In this document: in pieces, positions 7,902 through 17,727 of the stretch
Layout of the letters: the number at the start of each line of letters is the position of its first letter
Position numbering within the stretch: position 1 is the first letter of the stretch
From: Gammaproteobacteria bacterium HGW-Gammaproteobacteria-15
GTDB taxonomy: Bacteria > Pseudomonadota > Gammaproteobacteria > Enterobacterales > Alteromonadaceae
Direction: 5' to 3'
Assembly: GCA_002840125.1 (NCBI GenBank)
Contig: PGZF01000006.1
Span: forward strand, 167,817-231,816
DNA length: 64,000 nt
Notes under the pieces: model-generated
Seen by the model: only the letters and a program-made list of their open reading frames with translations
The model's database searches: none
What the model was told of the DNA's origin: nothing
Program-made: the position numbers and the translations under genes

Positions 7902-10900
7902 TTAGTGTTTGTGGCCATGAACATGGCTGTGAATATAACTGCCGATGTTCCACCAGTCGCCCTGATCTTCACAGTGCCATTCTGGTTCATCCTGCTTATA
8001 AGCATCTTTGCTGCCGGCTTTAGCGCTGTCATCTGCGCTCAGCACTTTTTGGATCAGCGCGGTTTTTTCAGCTTCAAGCTGTTGTTGCAGCTGTTTATCC
8101 GTATTGATATCAAAGTACTTAGTGCCTTCAATCCAGGTTTGTTGTGCCTGGCTGTATACCGATAGCGGATGGGTGTTCCACAACACAAAGTCGGCCTGCT
8201 TACCGGCTTTAATTGAACCGGTAACACTGTCTATTTTCAGCTGCATCGCCGGGTTAATGGTGACCATTTTCAGTGCTTCGTGCTCGTCCATACCACAGTA
8301 CATTACTGATTTCGCCGCTTCCTGGTTCAGGCGGCGCTGTAAGCCGGCATCGTCTGAGTTAATGCTGACATTTACACCTTGCTCGGCCATTAAACAGGCG
8401 TTGGTTGGAATAGCATCCTGCACTTCCATTTTATACGCCCACCAGTCGGCAAAAGTAGAAGCGCTGGCACCATGGGCCTGCATTTCTTTGGCGGTTTTAT
8501 AGCCTTCCAGAATGTGGGTAAAGGTGGTGATGTTAAAGCCCATCTCATCGGCCAGCTCAATCAGCATCAGAATTTCTGACGCGACATAAGAGTGGGTATG
8601 AATAAAGCGCTGCTTATCCAGAATTTCTACCAGTGCTTCTAAGCGGTAATCAATACGTGGCGGTGCGACCTGCTCGCGCTGGCGTTTAGACAGTTTGTCG
8701 TAAGCGGCCAGTTTGGCTTTGTACTCTTTGGCGGCAACAAAAGCATCACGAATGGTGGTTTCAACGCCCACACGGGTTTGCGGATAACGCTCGGTAAACG
8801 CATCGCCCCAGTTAGACTGTTTAACGTTTTCACCCAGGGCAAATTTGATGCTTGGCGGTGCAGCTTTCATTTTCAGACCCTGGGCATTTTCGCCCCACCG
8901 GAACTGAATAACCTGCGCCTGGCCACCAATAGGGTTGGCACTGCCGTGCAGCAGCTGCGCCGTAGTGGTACCTCCGGCTAAACCACGGTAAAGGTTAATA
9001 TCTTCCGGATTTATTACATCGGCAATACGCACCTCTGATGTTACTGCGTCGGTACCTTCATTAACACCGGCCTCAATAGCGACATGCGAGTGCTCGTCAA
9101 TAATACCAGGGGTAAGGTGCATGCCGGTGCCGTCGATAACGTCAAAACCACCTGGGGTGCCCAGGTTTTTACCAATTTTATCGAACTTGCCGTTGCGCAC
9201 TATCACGTCGGTATTTTCAAGAATGCCGTCTTTTTCTGCAGTCCAGACTGTGACATTTTTAATATGCACATTCTGTTGTTTAGCCAGAGCCGGTAAGCCG
9301 TACGCACGGTTGGGGAACGTCAATTTAGACAGCATCACAGTGTCAGGCTTGCTGGCTGCGGTGTCGGCAGGGCTTTCTGTCAGCGGCTGGCGCTGCGCCG
9401 TTACCAGCTCGGTGCTGCTGCCAAGCTGCCATTTACCTGTCAGGCTGTTATCCGCTAACTTGCCGCTAAACTGCGCTACCTGCTTATCGCCGGTAAGCTC
9501 AGCCAGATTCAGGTTAAACTGCAACAGTTGCTGCTGGCTGTGAATATGCTCTAACTTAACGCTTTTTGCTTCAGCGCCGCCAGCCTGTAACACCGCAGAG
9601 CCACTGAGTTTATCTGCATGGCCGGTTAAGGTAACTTTAACCGCCTTACCCGCAACAGACAGCTGGTAATCACCGGCAAAGTCTACCGGGGTTATGGCTT
9701 TAATGCTGTGCTGCTGGCCACGCACCCAGGTAGCCACAATTTCACCATCAGCAAATAAATCGCCGCTGGCCAGTACTAAGTCGGCCTGATAACCGGGGGC
9801 AATTTTACCCAATTTGTCGGCTACACCACTCAACCGCGCCGGCACTGTGGTTAACGCAGCCAAAGCGGTGTCGGCAGATAAACCATACTGCACGGCTTTG
9901 CGTAAATTAGGCCAGAAATCCTTGGTGTCTTTTAACTTATAGGTCGTTAGCGCAAAAGGCACGCCAGCCTGCGCCAGGGCCGCAGCGTTTGCCGGTGCCC
10001 GCTCCCAGTGGCGTAAATCAGCCAGATTCACATCCAGCTGATCGGCCACCTGCTCTACCGCAGGTGCAGCAGGAAAGTTAAGTGGCAAAATAAGGCTGCG
10101 CCCGGTGGCTTTAATTTCATCCAGCCGCACATATTCAAAACCGGAACCAACCATAGCGGCATTGTTCAGTTTGAACTCGTTTAACAACAGGTGAGCACGC
10201 AATAACGATCTGTCGTCACCGGTTTCAAACACCGCGCCCTGCTGGTTGATATTGGCCAGGCTTTGCAGTGCCACATTAAACTCAACCGGCTGGTTAAAAT
10301 AACGCACATCGGTTTTACCGTAAGCCTGGCTATACCAGTTGGCATCACTTAATGTCTGGCGGATAAGCGCCATACTGCCCATCAGCGATGACGGATAACT
10401 TTGCTTTGACGTGCCTTTGCTAAAGGCCATAAATTGCGGGCCATCGGCTTTTAACACCAACTGATTGGGTAAGCCTTCGCCTAAGGAACTGACAAAAGCC
10501 TGGCCACGGAAGATGCCGTCAAAGCGGGCAGACTGCGCAGCAGTAAAACCTAGCTTGCGTAAAGCCTCTGCGGCTTTGGCATCAGGCTTAAATTCACTTA
10601 CCCAACGCTGCTGGGCATGAATGGCGTCATTGCTGGCATTGCCGCCTTTGCGCTCATTTTTATATACCGGCGCATCACGGTAGCTGCCGGGCTTGGCCGG
10701 CTTGGCTGCTGCAATACCATATTGGGTATAAGGGTCGATAAAACCCGGATATAACGTATAACGGCTGGCATCAATTTGCTGATACCCCGCTGGCACCTTT
10801 ACACTGGTGCCTACAGCACTAATGCGGCCATCGGCAATTAATACGGTGGCATTTTCCAATTTTTTACCGGGTTCGGTATAGACAGTGGCACCGGTCAGGG

Positions 10901-11021
10901 CGATTAAATTGGGGGTTTTATCCTGGATACCTTGCAAGGGGCTGGTCTGGTCGGCGTGGCTACTGGCGGCAAATACCGTCAGCAGCGCTGCGCTTAACAG
11001 CGACAAACGCTCTGAAGTCAT
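7902..11021 (-). CDS. Exported double-domain amidohydrolase
   Basis: 1039 residues with a Sec signal peptide (residues 1-23, cut near SSHADQ). Two amidohydrolase-type domains are joined by a beta-rich linker (about 445-560). The N-terminal domain (about 40-440) has lost HxH (GFIDPYTQYG at 93-102). The C-terminal domain (about 585-990) is complete: HSH at 644-646, HTH at 808-810, THIL His836 and NSDD at 889-892. Substrates of such periplasmic imidazolonepropionase-like enzymes are usually cyclic amides or dipeptides, unassigned here. The tail is His-rich (HSHVHGHKH), perhaps metal-collecting. It is the first gene of the cluster, with the 434-residue protein following after 11 nt. Confidence 0.87.
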   Translation of the reverse strand: MTSERLSLLSAALLTVFAASSHADQTSPLQGIQDKTPNLIALTGATVYTEPGKKLENATVLIADGRISAVGTSVKVPAGYQQIDASRYTLYPGFIDPYTQYGIAAAKPAKPGSYRDAPVYKNERKGGNASNDAIHAQQRWVSEFKPDAKAAEALRKLGFTAAQSARFDGIFRGQAFVSSLGEGLPNQLVLKADGPQFMAFSKGTSKQSYPSSLMGSMALIRQTLSDANWYSQAYGKTDVRYFNQPVEFNVALQSLANINQQGAVFETGDDRSLLRAHLLLNEFKLNNAAMVGSGFEYVRLDEIKATGRSLILPLNFPAAPAVEQVADQLDVNLADLRHWERAPANAAALAQAGVPFALTTYKLKDTKDFWPNLRKAVQYGLSADTALAALTTVPARLSGVADKLGKIAPGYQADLVLASGDLFADGEIVATWVRGQQHSIKAITPVDFAGDYQLSVAGKAVKVTLTGHADKLSGSAVLQAGGAEAKSVKLEHIHSQQQLLQFNLNLAELTGDKQVAQFSGKLADNSLTGKWQLGSSTELVTAQRQPLTESPADTAASKPDTVMLSKLTFPNRAYGLPALAKQQNVHIKNVTVWTAEKDGILENTDVIVRNGKFDKIGKNLGTPGGFDVIDGTGMHLTPGIIDEHSHVAIEAGVNEGTDAVTSEVRIADVINPEDINLYRGLAGGTTTAQLLHGSANPIGGQAQVIQFRWGENAQGLKMKAAPPSIKFALGENVKQSNWGDAFTERYPQTRVGVETTIRDAFVAAKEYKAKLAAYDKLSKRQREQVAPPRIDYRLEALVEILDKQRFIHTHSYVASEILMLIELADEMGFNITTFTHILEGYKTAKEMQAHGASASTFADWWAYKMEVQDAIPTNACLMAEQGVNVSINSDDAGLQRRLNQEAAKSVMYCGMDEHEALKMVTINPAMQLKIDSVTGSIKAGKQADFVLWNTHPLSVYSQAQQTWIEGTKYFDINTDKQLQQQLEAEKTALIQKVLSADDSAKAGSKDAYKQDEPEWHCEDQGDWWNIGSYIHSHVHGHKH

Positions 11022-11042
11022 AACATGTTCCTGAATTAAGGG

Positions 11043-13994
11043 TTAACTGTTAACAACGTAGTTCAGGCGACTAAGCTCCTGCTCAGCCAGTGGCATGCTG
11101 AAGTAGTAACCCTGAACCTGATAGCAAGCATTTTTTCTTAGAAATTCAACTTGTTCGGCAGTTTCTACCCCTTCGGCTACTACGCGAAGATTCATCTTCT
11201 GCGCCATAGCAATAATCGCTGCAACAATATCCATGTCGTTGCGATCATCAGGAATATCTTTGACGAACGAGCGATCTATTTTCAGCTCGTCTACCGGAAA
11301 ACGCTTTAAATAACTAAGCGAAGAATAGCCTGTACCAAAGTCGTCGATAGATAAAGACACCCCGAGACGCTTTAACTGATTTAACTGGTTAATAGCCGCA
11401 TCGGTGTCGCCCATCAACATACTTTCAGTAATTTCAAAGATTAAAAATGCCGGGTTGGCACCGGTGCGCAGTAAAATACGTTCAACAATTTCCGGCAGGT
11501 TATCATCCTTAAACTGCCGCACAGATAAATTAATCGACAAGGTAACATTATGACCACGGCTATGCTGGCGTGATAAAAACCGGCAGGCTTCCCAGATAAT
11601 CCACTCGCCAATTTGCACTATCAGCCCGGTGCTTTCGGCCACGCCAATAAACCGTAGCGGCGGCACCAGGGTATTATCCGGCCGTAACCAACGCAGTAAG
11701 GTTTCATAGCCAACAATACTGTTATCACGAATATCAATTTTGGGCTGGTAATACAGCAGGAACTGATGCTCACGGATGGCTTCACGCAGCTGGTTTTCAA
11801 TTAGCAGCCGCTCATTGGCCGCTTCGTTTAAGTCATGGCTGAAAAAGTGGAAGGTGTTTTTACCGCGGGCTTTGGCTTCATACATGGCTAAATCAGCATG
11901 TTTGAGCAGCAGCTCTTCTTCTGAGGCATCTTCCGGCGCTACGGTAATACCAATACTGGCACTGATAGACACTTCATGGTTGCCCAGTTTTACCGGCGCA
12001 GCAAAAGCCTGCTGTAAATTCGCGGCAATGCTGGACGCCTGGCCCCGGTCAGTAATGCCGCTTAAAATAACGGCAAATTCATCGCCGCCCAGCCGGGCAA
12101 TAGTGTCTTCTTCGCGCAAGCGGCTGATCAGCCGCTTGGCCACTTCTTTTAATAATTCGTCACCGGCATCATGGCCCAGAGTGTCGTTAATACGTTTAAA
12201 TTCATCCAGATCAAAATATAACAAGGCAAAGCTGTAGTAGCCGCGGTGCGACATAGCAATGGCTTTGCGCAACTGATCGCGGAAATAACTGCGGTTAGCC
12301 AGCCCGGTTAGCACATCGTAATAGGCCAGTTGCTCCATCTTTTTCTGGCTTTGTTTAATAAAGGAGATGTCCTGCATGGCGCAGACATAGTTACTTATAC
12401 CGCCTTTTTCATCACGGATAGGTGCTATGGCCAGTGACACCCATAACTGACGCTCTGCATGTTGCAGCAACATATCGCCGCGCCAGTGTTGGCGCTCAGC
12501 CAACGTATGCTGAATTTCCTCCGCCACGTGGTGCATTTCTTCGGCAAATAAGGTGCTAAGCGGCTGTAACTGTATTTGTTCTGTGGTGGTGCCAATCATC
12601 TCGGTCAGAAACGGGTTGGCGTACTCAATACGCAGCAACTGATCGGTTAGCACTATACCCGAGCTGGAAAAAGACACCGCTTTACTCAATTTTCTGGCTG
12701 AGCGCTCTGCCTGTTCTTTTTCTTCAATACGGGCATTTAAGCCGCTGACTAGGGTAGATATTTCATCAGACATGCGGCCAAAGGCCTGATTAAGCAGACC
12801 TATTTCATCGTTTTGTGTATCCAGCTGCACCTGTTCCAAGTCGCCACGGGATAAGCGGCTGATAGCACCGGATAAGCGGTTGATCCGCTTTAAGACAAAA
12901 TGATAAATAACCAGTTGTAAAAACAATGCCACCAGCAACGCCACTGCAGTAAACACCAACACCAGGCGGGAGCGCACTGAACTAAAAGCAGTAGCAATAT
13001 CGGCTTTATCAACGTAAACACTTAAATACCAATCTGCGCGCTCTACAACATCGGTAGCAATAAGCTTTTCCGGCGCCAGGGCTTGCGCCTGCATAACTTG
13101 CCGCGGGTTGGCAGCATACTGGCGCGCATACTGGCTAAGGCTGTCTGCGCTGGCTTCATCGGCTTGCAAAGGGGTATTCATTGGTGGATCGGTGCGTAAA
13201 AACTGCCGGGTTGAGCTGATAATCAGGCCCTGGCTGTCAAAAATCATACTATGACGGCCTTCCTGGCGCGGCAACATGGCCAGAATATCCTGCAGAATAA
13301 AATCCGTACCGGTAACCCCGACGAACTCGTCATTGACATACACCGGAATGATCAGGCTGGTCATCCATTTTTTCCAGATATTGTCGTAATACAGTGGCGT
13401 CCAGCGTGGTTGGCGTGCCGGGTTTTGCTCTGGTGTGGCAATGTTGTAAAACAGATCCTGATTAAAATCATGCTCGCTGCTTACCTGCAGCGCCCAGTCA
13501 GCCGGTGAAATACGGATAAACTGCTCTTTGGAAATAAAATAGAAGTTAAAAAACTCCTGCAACATCAGTGGCGAAAGCTGCTGCCACAACAAATCGGTTT
13601 TATCAAACAACGCGGCAACACGGGTATTGTAGTTTTGCGCGGCGACAAAAGCGCCGGAGTAATCATCCTGCACGCGGATACTGCCATCTGCTGCAGCTTT
13701 CATAGTGGTAGCGCCAGACAGCGATGCCAGACTAAGGCTGCGGCTAATGACCTGATTAGCCGCAATAGCTTTTTGTTCTTTTTGCAGAAAATTTTTGTTC
13801 AGTTGTAAAGCGTGGTTTGCCGCGCTGTGTTTCAGAGCAATTTGTTGTTGCTCAAATTCATTGGCCTCCTGCAGCAAAATAACTGCATAGCCTATGACAA
13901 AACCGGCAGTAACGATGGCAAGAAATACCACCAGCGCAAATTTGCGCCCCAGCGAGTCCATTCCTGTTGGTTTAATAAAGTTTACGTCCTTCAC
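11043..13994 (-). CDS. Membrane GGDEF-EAL protein with extracytoplasmic sensor, HAMP and PAS
   Basis: 983 residues. In order: a membrane segment (about 18-40), a Cache-like periplasmic region, a second membrane segment (LVLVFTAVALLVALFLQLVI), HAMP (INRLSGAISRLSRGDLEQV), PAS, GGDEF and EAL. The cyclase site LGGDEF is intact with an upstream REED inhibitory I-site. The phosphodiesterase domain has ETL in place of EAL but keeps FEITES, DDFGTGYSS, ELKIDRSF and AEGVET, so both c-di-GMP synthesis and breakdown are possible. The start is the GTG at 13994 with a weak GAG upstream. ATG at 13961 (MDSLGRKF) is the alternative. It stands alone, divergent from the cytochrome c' gene. Confidence 0.88.
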   Translation of the reverse strand: MKDVNFIKPTGMDSLGRKFALVVFLAIVTAGFVIGYAVILLQEANEFEQQQIALKHSAANHALQLNKNFLQKEQKAIAANQVISRSLSLASLSGATTMKAAADGSIRVQDDYSGAFVAAQNYNTRVAALFDKTDLLWQQLSPLMLQEFFNFYFISKEQFIRISPADWALQVSSEHDFNQDLFYNIATPEQNPARQPRWTPLYYDNIWKKWMTSLIIPVYVNDEFVGVTGTDFILQDILAMLPRQEGRHSMIFDSQGLIISSTRQFLRTDPPMNTPLQADEASADSLSQYARQYAANPRQVMQAQALAPEKLIATDVVERADWYLSVYVDKADIATAFSSVRSRLVLVFTAVALLVALFLQLVIYHFVLKRINRLSGAISRLSRGDLEQVQLDTQNDEIGLLNQAFGRMSDEISTLVSGLNARIEEKEQAERSARKLSKAVSFSSSGIVLTDQLLRIEYANPFLTEMIGTTTEQIQLQPLSTLFAEEMHHVAEEIQHTLAERQHWRGDMLLQHAERQLWVSLAIAPIRDEKGGISNYVCAMQDISFIKQSQKKMEQLAYYDVLTGLANRSYFRDQLRKAIAMSHRGYYSFALLYFDLDEFKRINDTLGHDAGDELLKEVAKRLISRLREEDTIARLGGDEFAVILSGITDRGQASSIAANLQQAFAAPVKLGNHEVSISASIGITVAPEDASEEELLLKHADLAMYEAKARGKNTFHFFSHDLNEAANERLLIENQLREAIREHQFLLYYQPKIDIRDNSIVGYETLLRWLRPDNTLVPPLRFIGVAESTGLIVQIGEWIIWEACRFLSRQHSRGHNVTLSINLSVRQFKDDNLPEIVERILLRTGANPAFLIFEITESMLMGDTDAAINQLNQLKRLGVSLSIDDFGTGYSSLSYLKRFPVDELKIDRSFVKDIPDDRNDMDIVAAIIAMAQKMNLRVVAEGVETAEQVEFLRKNACYQVQGYYFSMPLAEQELSRLNYVVNS

Positions 13995-14103
13995 TACTCT
14001 GCCTGATTTTGAAAAAACTATTGATTATTGGCAAGATATCGCTTTCTATACCGACACGACGCAATCATTATTGCATGTTAATTCATCAAAAGAGAATGAA
14101 ACA

Positions 14104-14556
14104 ATGAAAAAACCCCTGTTAACTGTCGTTTTAGTATCTCTGTTATCTACCTCTGCTTTTGCCGGCAGCGCCTTTACTGAAGCCAAAGATAGCGTGAAAT
14201 ACCGCCAATCCGCATTCCAGCTGATCCGTCATAATATGGCTGATATTGCTGATATGCTAAAAGGCGACGTCAGTTACGATGCAGAGCGTGTCAACAAACG
14301 CGCTACCGCTCTGGCTACGCTAACAACCTTACCATGGGAAGCCTTTACTGTACCGGGTGCCGAGCAAGGCGGTGGTGATGCCAAAGCTGCTGTGTGGAAG
14401 AACCTCAGCGATTTTCAAAGCCGTGGCGAAAAACTGGCAACTGATGCACTGGCATTAAAATCGGCGGCTGACAGCATGGATCAGGCCGAAGTACGTAAAG
14501 CCTTTGGCAGCTTTGCCCGCAACTGCAAAGCCTGCCACGACGAATACAAAAACTAA
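14104..14556 (+). CDS. Cytochrome c' (class II c-type cytochrome)
   Basis: 150 residues from the ATG at 14104, which opens a signal peptide (MKKPLLTVVLVSLLSTSAFAG). The mature protein is a four-helix cytochrome c' type: YRQSAFQLIRHNMADIADMLKG near the start, then VWKNLSDFQ, and the haem-attachment site CKACH close to the C-terminus, where the family carries it. Such periplasmic proteins bind NO or serve electron transfer with a membrane cytochrome b. The neighbouring, convergent gene encodes a b561-type cytochrome, supporting a redox pair. The frame is open further upstream, but those residues overlap the divergent GGDEF-EAL gene and have no signal-peptide character. Confidence 0.88.
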   Translation: MKKPLLTVVLVSLLSTSAFAGSAFTEAKDSVKYRQSAFQLIRHNMADIADMLKGDVSYDAERVNKRATALATLTTLPWEAFTVPGAEQGGGDAKAAVWKNLSDFQSRGEKLATDALALKSAADSMDQAEVRKAFGSFARNCKACHDEYKN

Positions 14557-14573
14557 TAACGACAAGGCGCTGT

Positions 14574-15224
14574 TTACAGCAGCGCCAGCAATTTATGCCC
14601 CTGCCAGAAATACAACGCTACCAGTAACAGCCCAACCAGAATAAAGTAAACCGCGCTGTGTTTTACACCGTCAGCATCTGTGCTTGCTGCATTATCCTTG
14701 CCGGTAACCATTATCCACAGCACATTATGTACCCGCACACTGTGCCAGAGTGCTGCAATAATATGCACCGCAACCGCCGCCAAAAGAATATTAATATTGA
14801 TCTTATGAATATCCGAGGCAATATCAACCCAGCTTGCCGGTAACAGGCTCACCAGTGGGCCGTCGCTCATATAACTGTTGTCAAAAGTGGCAAGCCCGGT
14901 GAGCAGTTGCACCAGTACCAACACAATCAGCAGCACTATCATATAAAAAGACGCCGGATTATGCCCTTGCACAGCATAAGGCTTACGCAGGTAATGCACT
15001 GCCGCAGCAGGTGTGGCGGCAAACTGGCTAAAACGTGCGGTTTTACTGCCAACAAAACCCCAAACCAGCCGTGACACCACCAGCGCCAGCAGCGTATAAG
15101 CCAGTAACTGATGCTGCGCTATTAAACCTTCTTCACCGGTGTACCACAGCCCCGCCAGCAACAGTACCTGGCTCCAGTGAAAAAACCGGATGGCAAAATC
15201 CCAGACTTTTACTTTTTGTGACAT
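14574..15224 (-). CDS. Cytochrome b561-type membrane haem protein
   Basis: 216 residues with the cytochrome b/b6 N-terminal (Ni-hydrogenase b-type/b561) signature: VWDFAIRFFHWSQV at the start, then further His in AQHQLLAYTLL, DIHKININILLAAVAVHIIAALWHSVRVH. There are four to five membrane helices, and the paired His would ligate two haems b. It would carry electrons between the quinone pool and a periplasmic c-type cytochrome. The gene ends 17 nt from the convergent cytochrome c' gene, and this pairing recurs in related bacteria (from memory, not checked here). The start overlaps the divergent penicillin acylase promoter region. Confidence 0.82.
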   Translation of the reverse strand: MSQKVKVWDFAIRFFHWSQVLLLAGLWYTGEEGLIAQHQLLAYTLLALVVSRLVWGFVGSKTARFSQFAATPAAAVHYLRKPYAVQGHNPASFYMIVLLIVLVLVQLLTGLATFDNSYMSDGPLVSLLPASWVDIASDIHKININILLAAVAVHIIAALWHSVRVHNVLWIMVTGKDNAASTDADGVKHSAVYFILVGLLLVALYFWQGHKLLALL

Positions 15225-15279
15225 TGTGCGTAGTCTCCGTTATGCTAAGTTTTTGATTTTATACCAGAGACACAAAAAG

Positions 15280-17631
15280 ATGAATTGGTGGAAATGGATC
15301 CTTGCCATATTAACTTTATTGCTGGCCCTCGCCGCTGCGGCAATTTATGCCGTGTTGTACCTGAGCTTACCAAGCTATGATGGCACACAGCCAAGCAGTA
15401 TCAGTAATACCGCCAGGCTGGATCGCGATGCGCTGGGTTATCTTAGTATCCATGCCGCAAACCGCAGCGATGCCGCCTTTGCGCTGGGCTTTGCTCATGC
15501 GCAGGAGCGGTTCTTTCAAATGGATATACTGCGCCGCAATGCCGCTGGCGAGCTGGCCGAACTGTTCGGCAAACGCGCACTAAAGGCCGATCAGGCGTTG
15601 CGCCAACACCGCTTTCGCAGCCGGGCCACACAGGCGCTGGCTGCACTGCCTATTGAGGACAAACAGTTGCTGAGCAACTATAGCAGTGGTGTTAATGAGG
15701 GCCTGGCAGCCCTTAGCCGGCCGCCATTTGAATACACCGTGCTGCAGCAAACACCAAAACCCTGGCACGAGGCTGATTCGTTTTTAGTTATTTACAGTAT
15801 GTATCTGGATTTACAAGGCAAACTGGGCCGCGACGATTATGCAATGACCCTATTAAAACAAACCGTGCCGGATGAGTGGTATCGTTTTTTACAGCAAGAT
15901 TCTGATATCTGGCAGGCGGCGATAGATAACAGCAGGGTTGAAGCAGTGCCTGTGCCCGCCTCAACCTACCCACAGCTGCTAACTGACAGCCAGACTGCCT
16001 GTAACCTGTGCACAGTAAAAGATGCCACCGACATTGGCAGCAATAACTTTGCCGTAGCTGGCAGTTTAACCAGCCATGGCAGCGCTATATTGGCTGACGA
16101 TATGCATCTGAGTATTCGCGTACCCGGTACCTGGTATAAAGCCCAGTTAAACTGGCGCGATGGCACACAACTGCGCACGGTTTCCGGCCTTACGCTGCCC
16201 GGCACCCCCGCTGTTGTGGTGGGCTCTAACGGTAATATTGCCTGGGGATTTACCAACAGCACCGCCGACTGGCACGATTTGGTTGTCCTGCAACTGTCAG
16301 ACGATGGCAAACGCTACTTAACCGCCGACGGCTGGCAGGCACTGGAATATGTGTACGAAACCATTAAAGTTGCCAACGGGCCTGATCAGCCCTTGCAACT
16401 GGCACAAACCCGTTGGGGGCCGCTGGTGCGCTTTGGCGATAGCCCGGCCTATGCTTTACGTTGGGTTGCTTATGATATTGAAGCGGTTAATTTTAACCTG
16501 CTGCAGCTGGAAACCTCAGTAACAGCGCAAGAGGCCCTGCAACTGGCACCACAGGTTGGCATACCCACGCAGAACCTGCTGGTGGCCGACAATAAAGGCA
16601 ATATTGGCTGGAGCCTGATGGGCCGTGTACCTAAACGCAACTTGCCAGATCTGGATACCGCACAAGACTGGAGCAACGCTGAATACGGTTGGTTTGGTTA
16701 TATAGCGCCAGATGCCCAGCCACAGTTATTAAACCCCGACAGTAACCGGCTATGGACGGCAAATTCGCGTGTTATTGGCGCAGCTGACTATCAGCTGATT
16801 GGCAATGGCGGTTACGACTTAGGCGCCAGAGGCTGGCAAATTCAACAAGGCCTGAACGCGTTACATAGTGTCGATGAACAGGCCTTGCATAAAATTCAGC
16901 TGGATAACCGCGCACTCATGCTGGAGCGCTGGCAACAGCTGTTGTTGGAGGTGCTGGACAATGACACCGTGCAGCAGCATCAGTTGCAATCGTACCGCCA
17001 GCATGTGCTAACCAGCTCACAAAGTGCCAGCGTTGATGCAGTGGGTTACAGCCTGGTTCGGGCGTTTCGCCAGCAATTACTTGAGTTGCAGTTTGCCCCA
17101 TTGTCAGCGTATCTGGAGCAGCATGGCGCCCGCAGTCAGGATCTGAAGTACTCACTGGAAACGCCACTTTGGGCCATGGTACAACAGCGGCGCACTGATA
17201 CTTTACCGGCAAACTTCAGCAGTTGGGATGAATTATTGCTCAGCGCCGTGTTGCAAAGTAAGCAACAGCTGCAGCAAGACAACGGCAGCATTAACCAGAG
17301 CAACTGGGGTTATATTAATCAGGCCCGTATAAACCACCCATTGTCGGCTGCCATACCACTATTGGGCGGCTGGCTTAATATGCCGGCCACCCAACTTAAC
17401 GGCGACAGCCATATGCCAAGAGTGCAGCGCCCGGGTTTTGGCCAGTCGCAGCGTATGGTGGTAGCGCCGGGGCAAGAACATAAAGGCATTTTAACCATAC
17501 CGGCAGGTCAGTCTGGCCACCCGCTTTCGCCGTTTTACCGTGGCGATCATCAATACTGGTTAAACGAAGTAGCCTTGCCGTTTTTACCCGGCGAGAAAAA
17601 ATATCAGCTGCTGCTGACACCTCAGGGTTGA
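15280..17631 (+). CDS. Penicillin acylase-family Ntn hydrolase
   Basis: 783 residues from the ATG at 15280, the first Met before a single membrane or signal segment (MNWWKWILAILTLLLALAAAAIYAVLY). The open frame extends further 5' without such features. The family order is visible: alpha chain with GFAHAQERFFQMDILRR, then the self-cleavage junction before Ser in DIGSNNFAVAG, then beta chain with LADDMHLSIRVPGTWY and WGFTNSTADWHDLV. It should mature into two chains and hydrolyse N-acyl amides (acyl-homoserine lactones, beta-lactams or other amides) in the periplasm; the substrate is unknown. The stop codon overlaps a possible pheA promoter. Confidence 0.86.
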   Translation: MNWWKWILAILTLLLALAAAAIYAVLYLSLPSYDGTQPSSISNTARLDRDALGYLSIHAANRSDAAFALGFAHAQERFFQMDILRRNAAGELAELFGKRALKADQALRQHRFRSRATQALAALPIEDKQLLSNYSSGVNEGLAALSRPPFEYTVLQQTPKPWHEADSFLVIYSMYLDLQGKLGRDDYAMTLLKQTVPDEWYRFLQQDSDIWQAAIDNSRVEAVPVPASTYPQLLTDSQTACNLCTVKDATDIGSNNFAVAGSLTSHGSAILADDMHLSIRVPGTWYKAQLNWRDGTQLRTVSGLTLPGTPAVVVGSNGNIAWGFTNSTADWHDLVVLQLSDDGKRYLTADGWQALEYVYETIKVANGPDQPLQLAQTRWGPLVRFGDSPAYALRWVAYDIEAVNFNLLQLETSVTAQEALQLAPQVGIPTQNLLVADNKGNIGWSLMGRVPKRNLPDLDTAQDWSNAEYGWFGYIAPDAQPQLLNPDSNRLWTANSRVIGAADYQLIGNGGYDLGARGWQIQQGLNALHSVDEQALHKIQLDNRALMLERWQQLLLEVLDNDTVQQHQLQSYRQHVLTSSQSASVDAVGYSLVRAFRQQLLELQFAPLSAYLEQHGARSQDLKYSLETPLWAMVQQRRTDTLPANFSSWDELLLSAVLQSKQQLQQDNGSINQSNWGYINQARINHPLSAAIPLLGGWLNMPATQLNGDSHMPRVQRPGFGQSQRMVVAPGQEHKGILTIPAGQSGHPLSPFYRGDHQYWLNEVALPFLPGEKKYQLLLTPQG

Positions 17632-17657
17632 CTTTAGCCATCCAGACGGACTATGTT
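17628..17657 (+). promoter_or_regulatory. Candidate promoter for the pheA leader
   Basis: TTGACT (17628-17633), an 18-nt spacer and TATGTT (17652-17657). The -35 box fits the sigma-70 consensus well and the -10 box only moderately. Initiation here would fall almost on the leader ATG at 17665, so the leader would be nearly leaderless, or the true promoter lies further upstream inside the acylase gene. Confidence 0.35.
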
Positions 17658-17664
17658 AGACGCC

Positions 17665-17727
17665 ATGAAAATACTTAATACCGCGCTCAGCTTTTTTCGC
17701 TTTACCACCTTACACGGGAGGCGGTAA
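17665..17727 (+). CDS. pheL: Phe-containing leader peptide of pheA
   Basis: A 20-residue frame MKILNTALSFFRFTTLHGRR followed by TAA, just upstream of the pheA terminator hairpin. Three of four consecutive codons (residues 10-13, FFRF) are Phe TTT. This is the expected design of a phenylalanine attenuation leader. An in-frame ATG at 17653 would add MLDA. The ribosome site is weak. The last codons (GGGAGGCGGTAA) are also the RNA segment that can pair with the terminator's 5' arm, so translation of this peptide would decide which hairpin forms. Confidence 0.7.
   Translation: MKILNTALSFFRFTTLHGRR

Noticed and set aside
8008..8502. 164-codon plus-strand frame inside the large amidohydrolase gene
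   Set aside because: Antisense of a well-supported gene; composition is that of a reverse frame.
11043..13994. Calling the GGDEF-EAL protein catalytically dead
   Set aside because: GGDEF is intact and the EAL domain keeps its metal and catalytic residues despite reading ETL.
14566..14586. GGCGCTG...CAGCGCC hairpin between cytochrome c' and cytochrome b
   Set aside because: Short stem without T-tract in either direction; partly coding.
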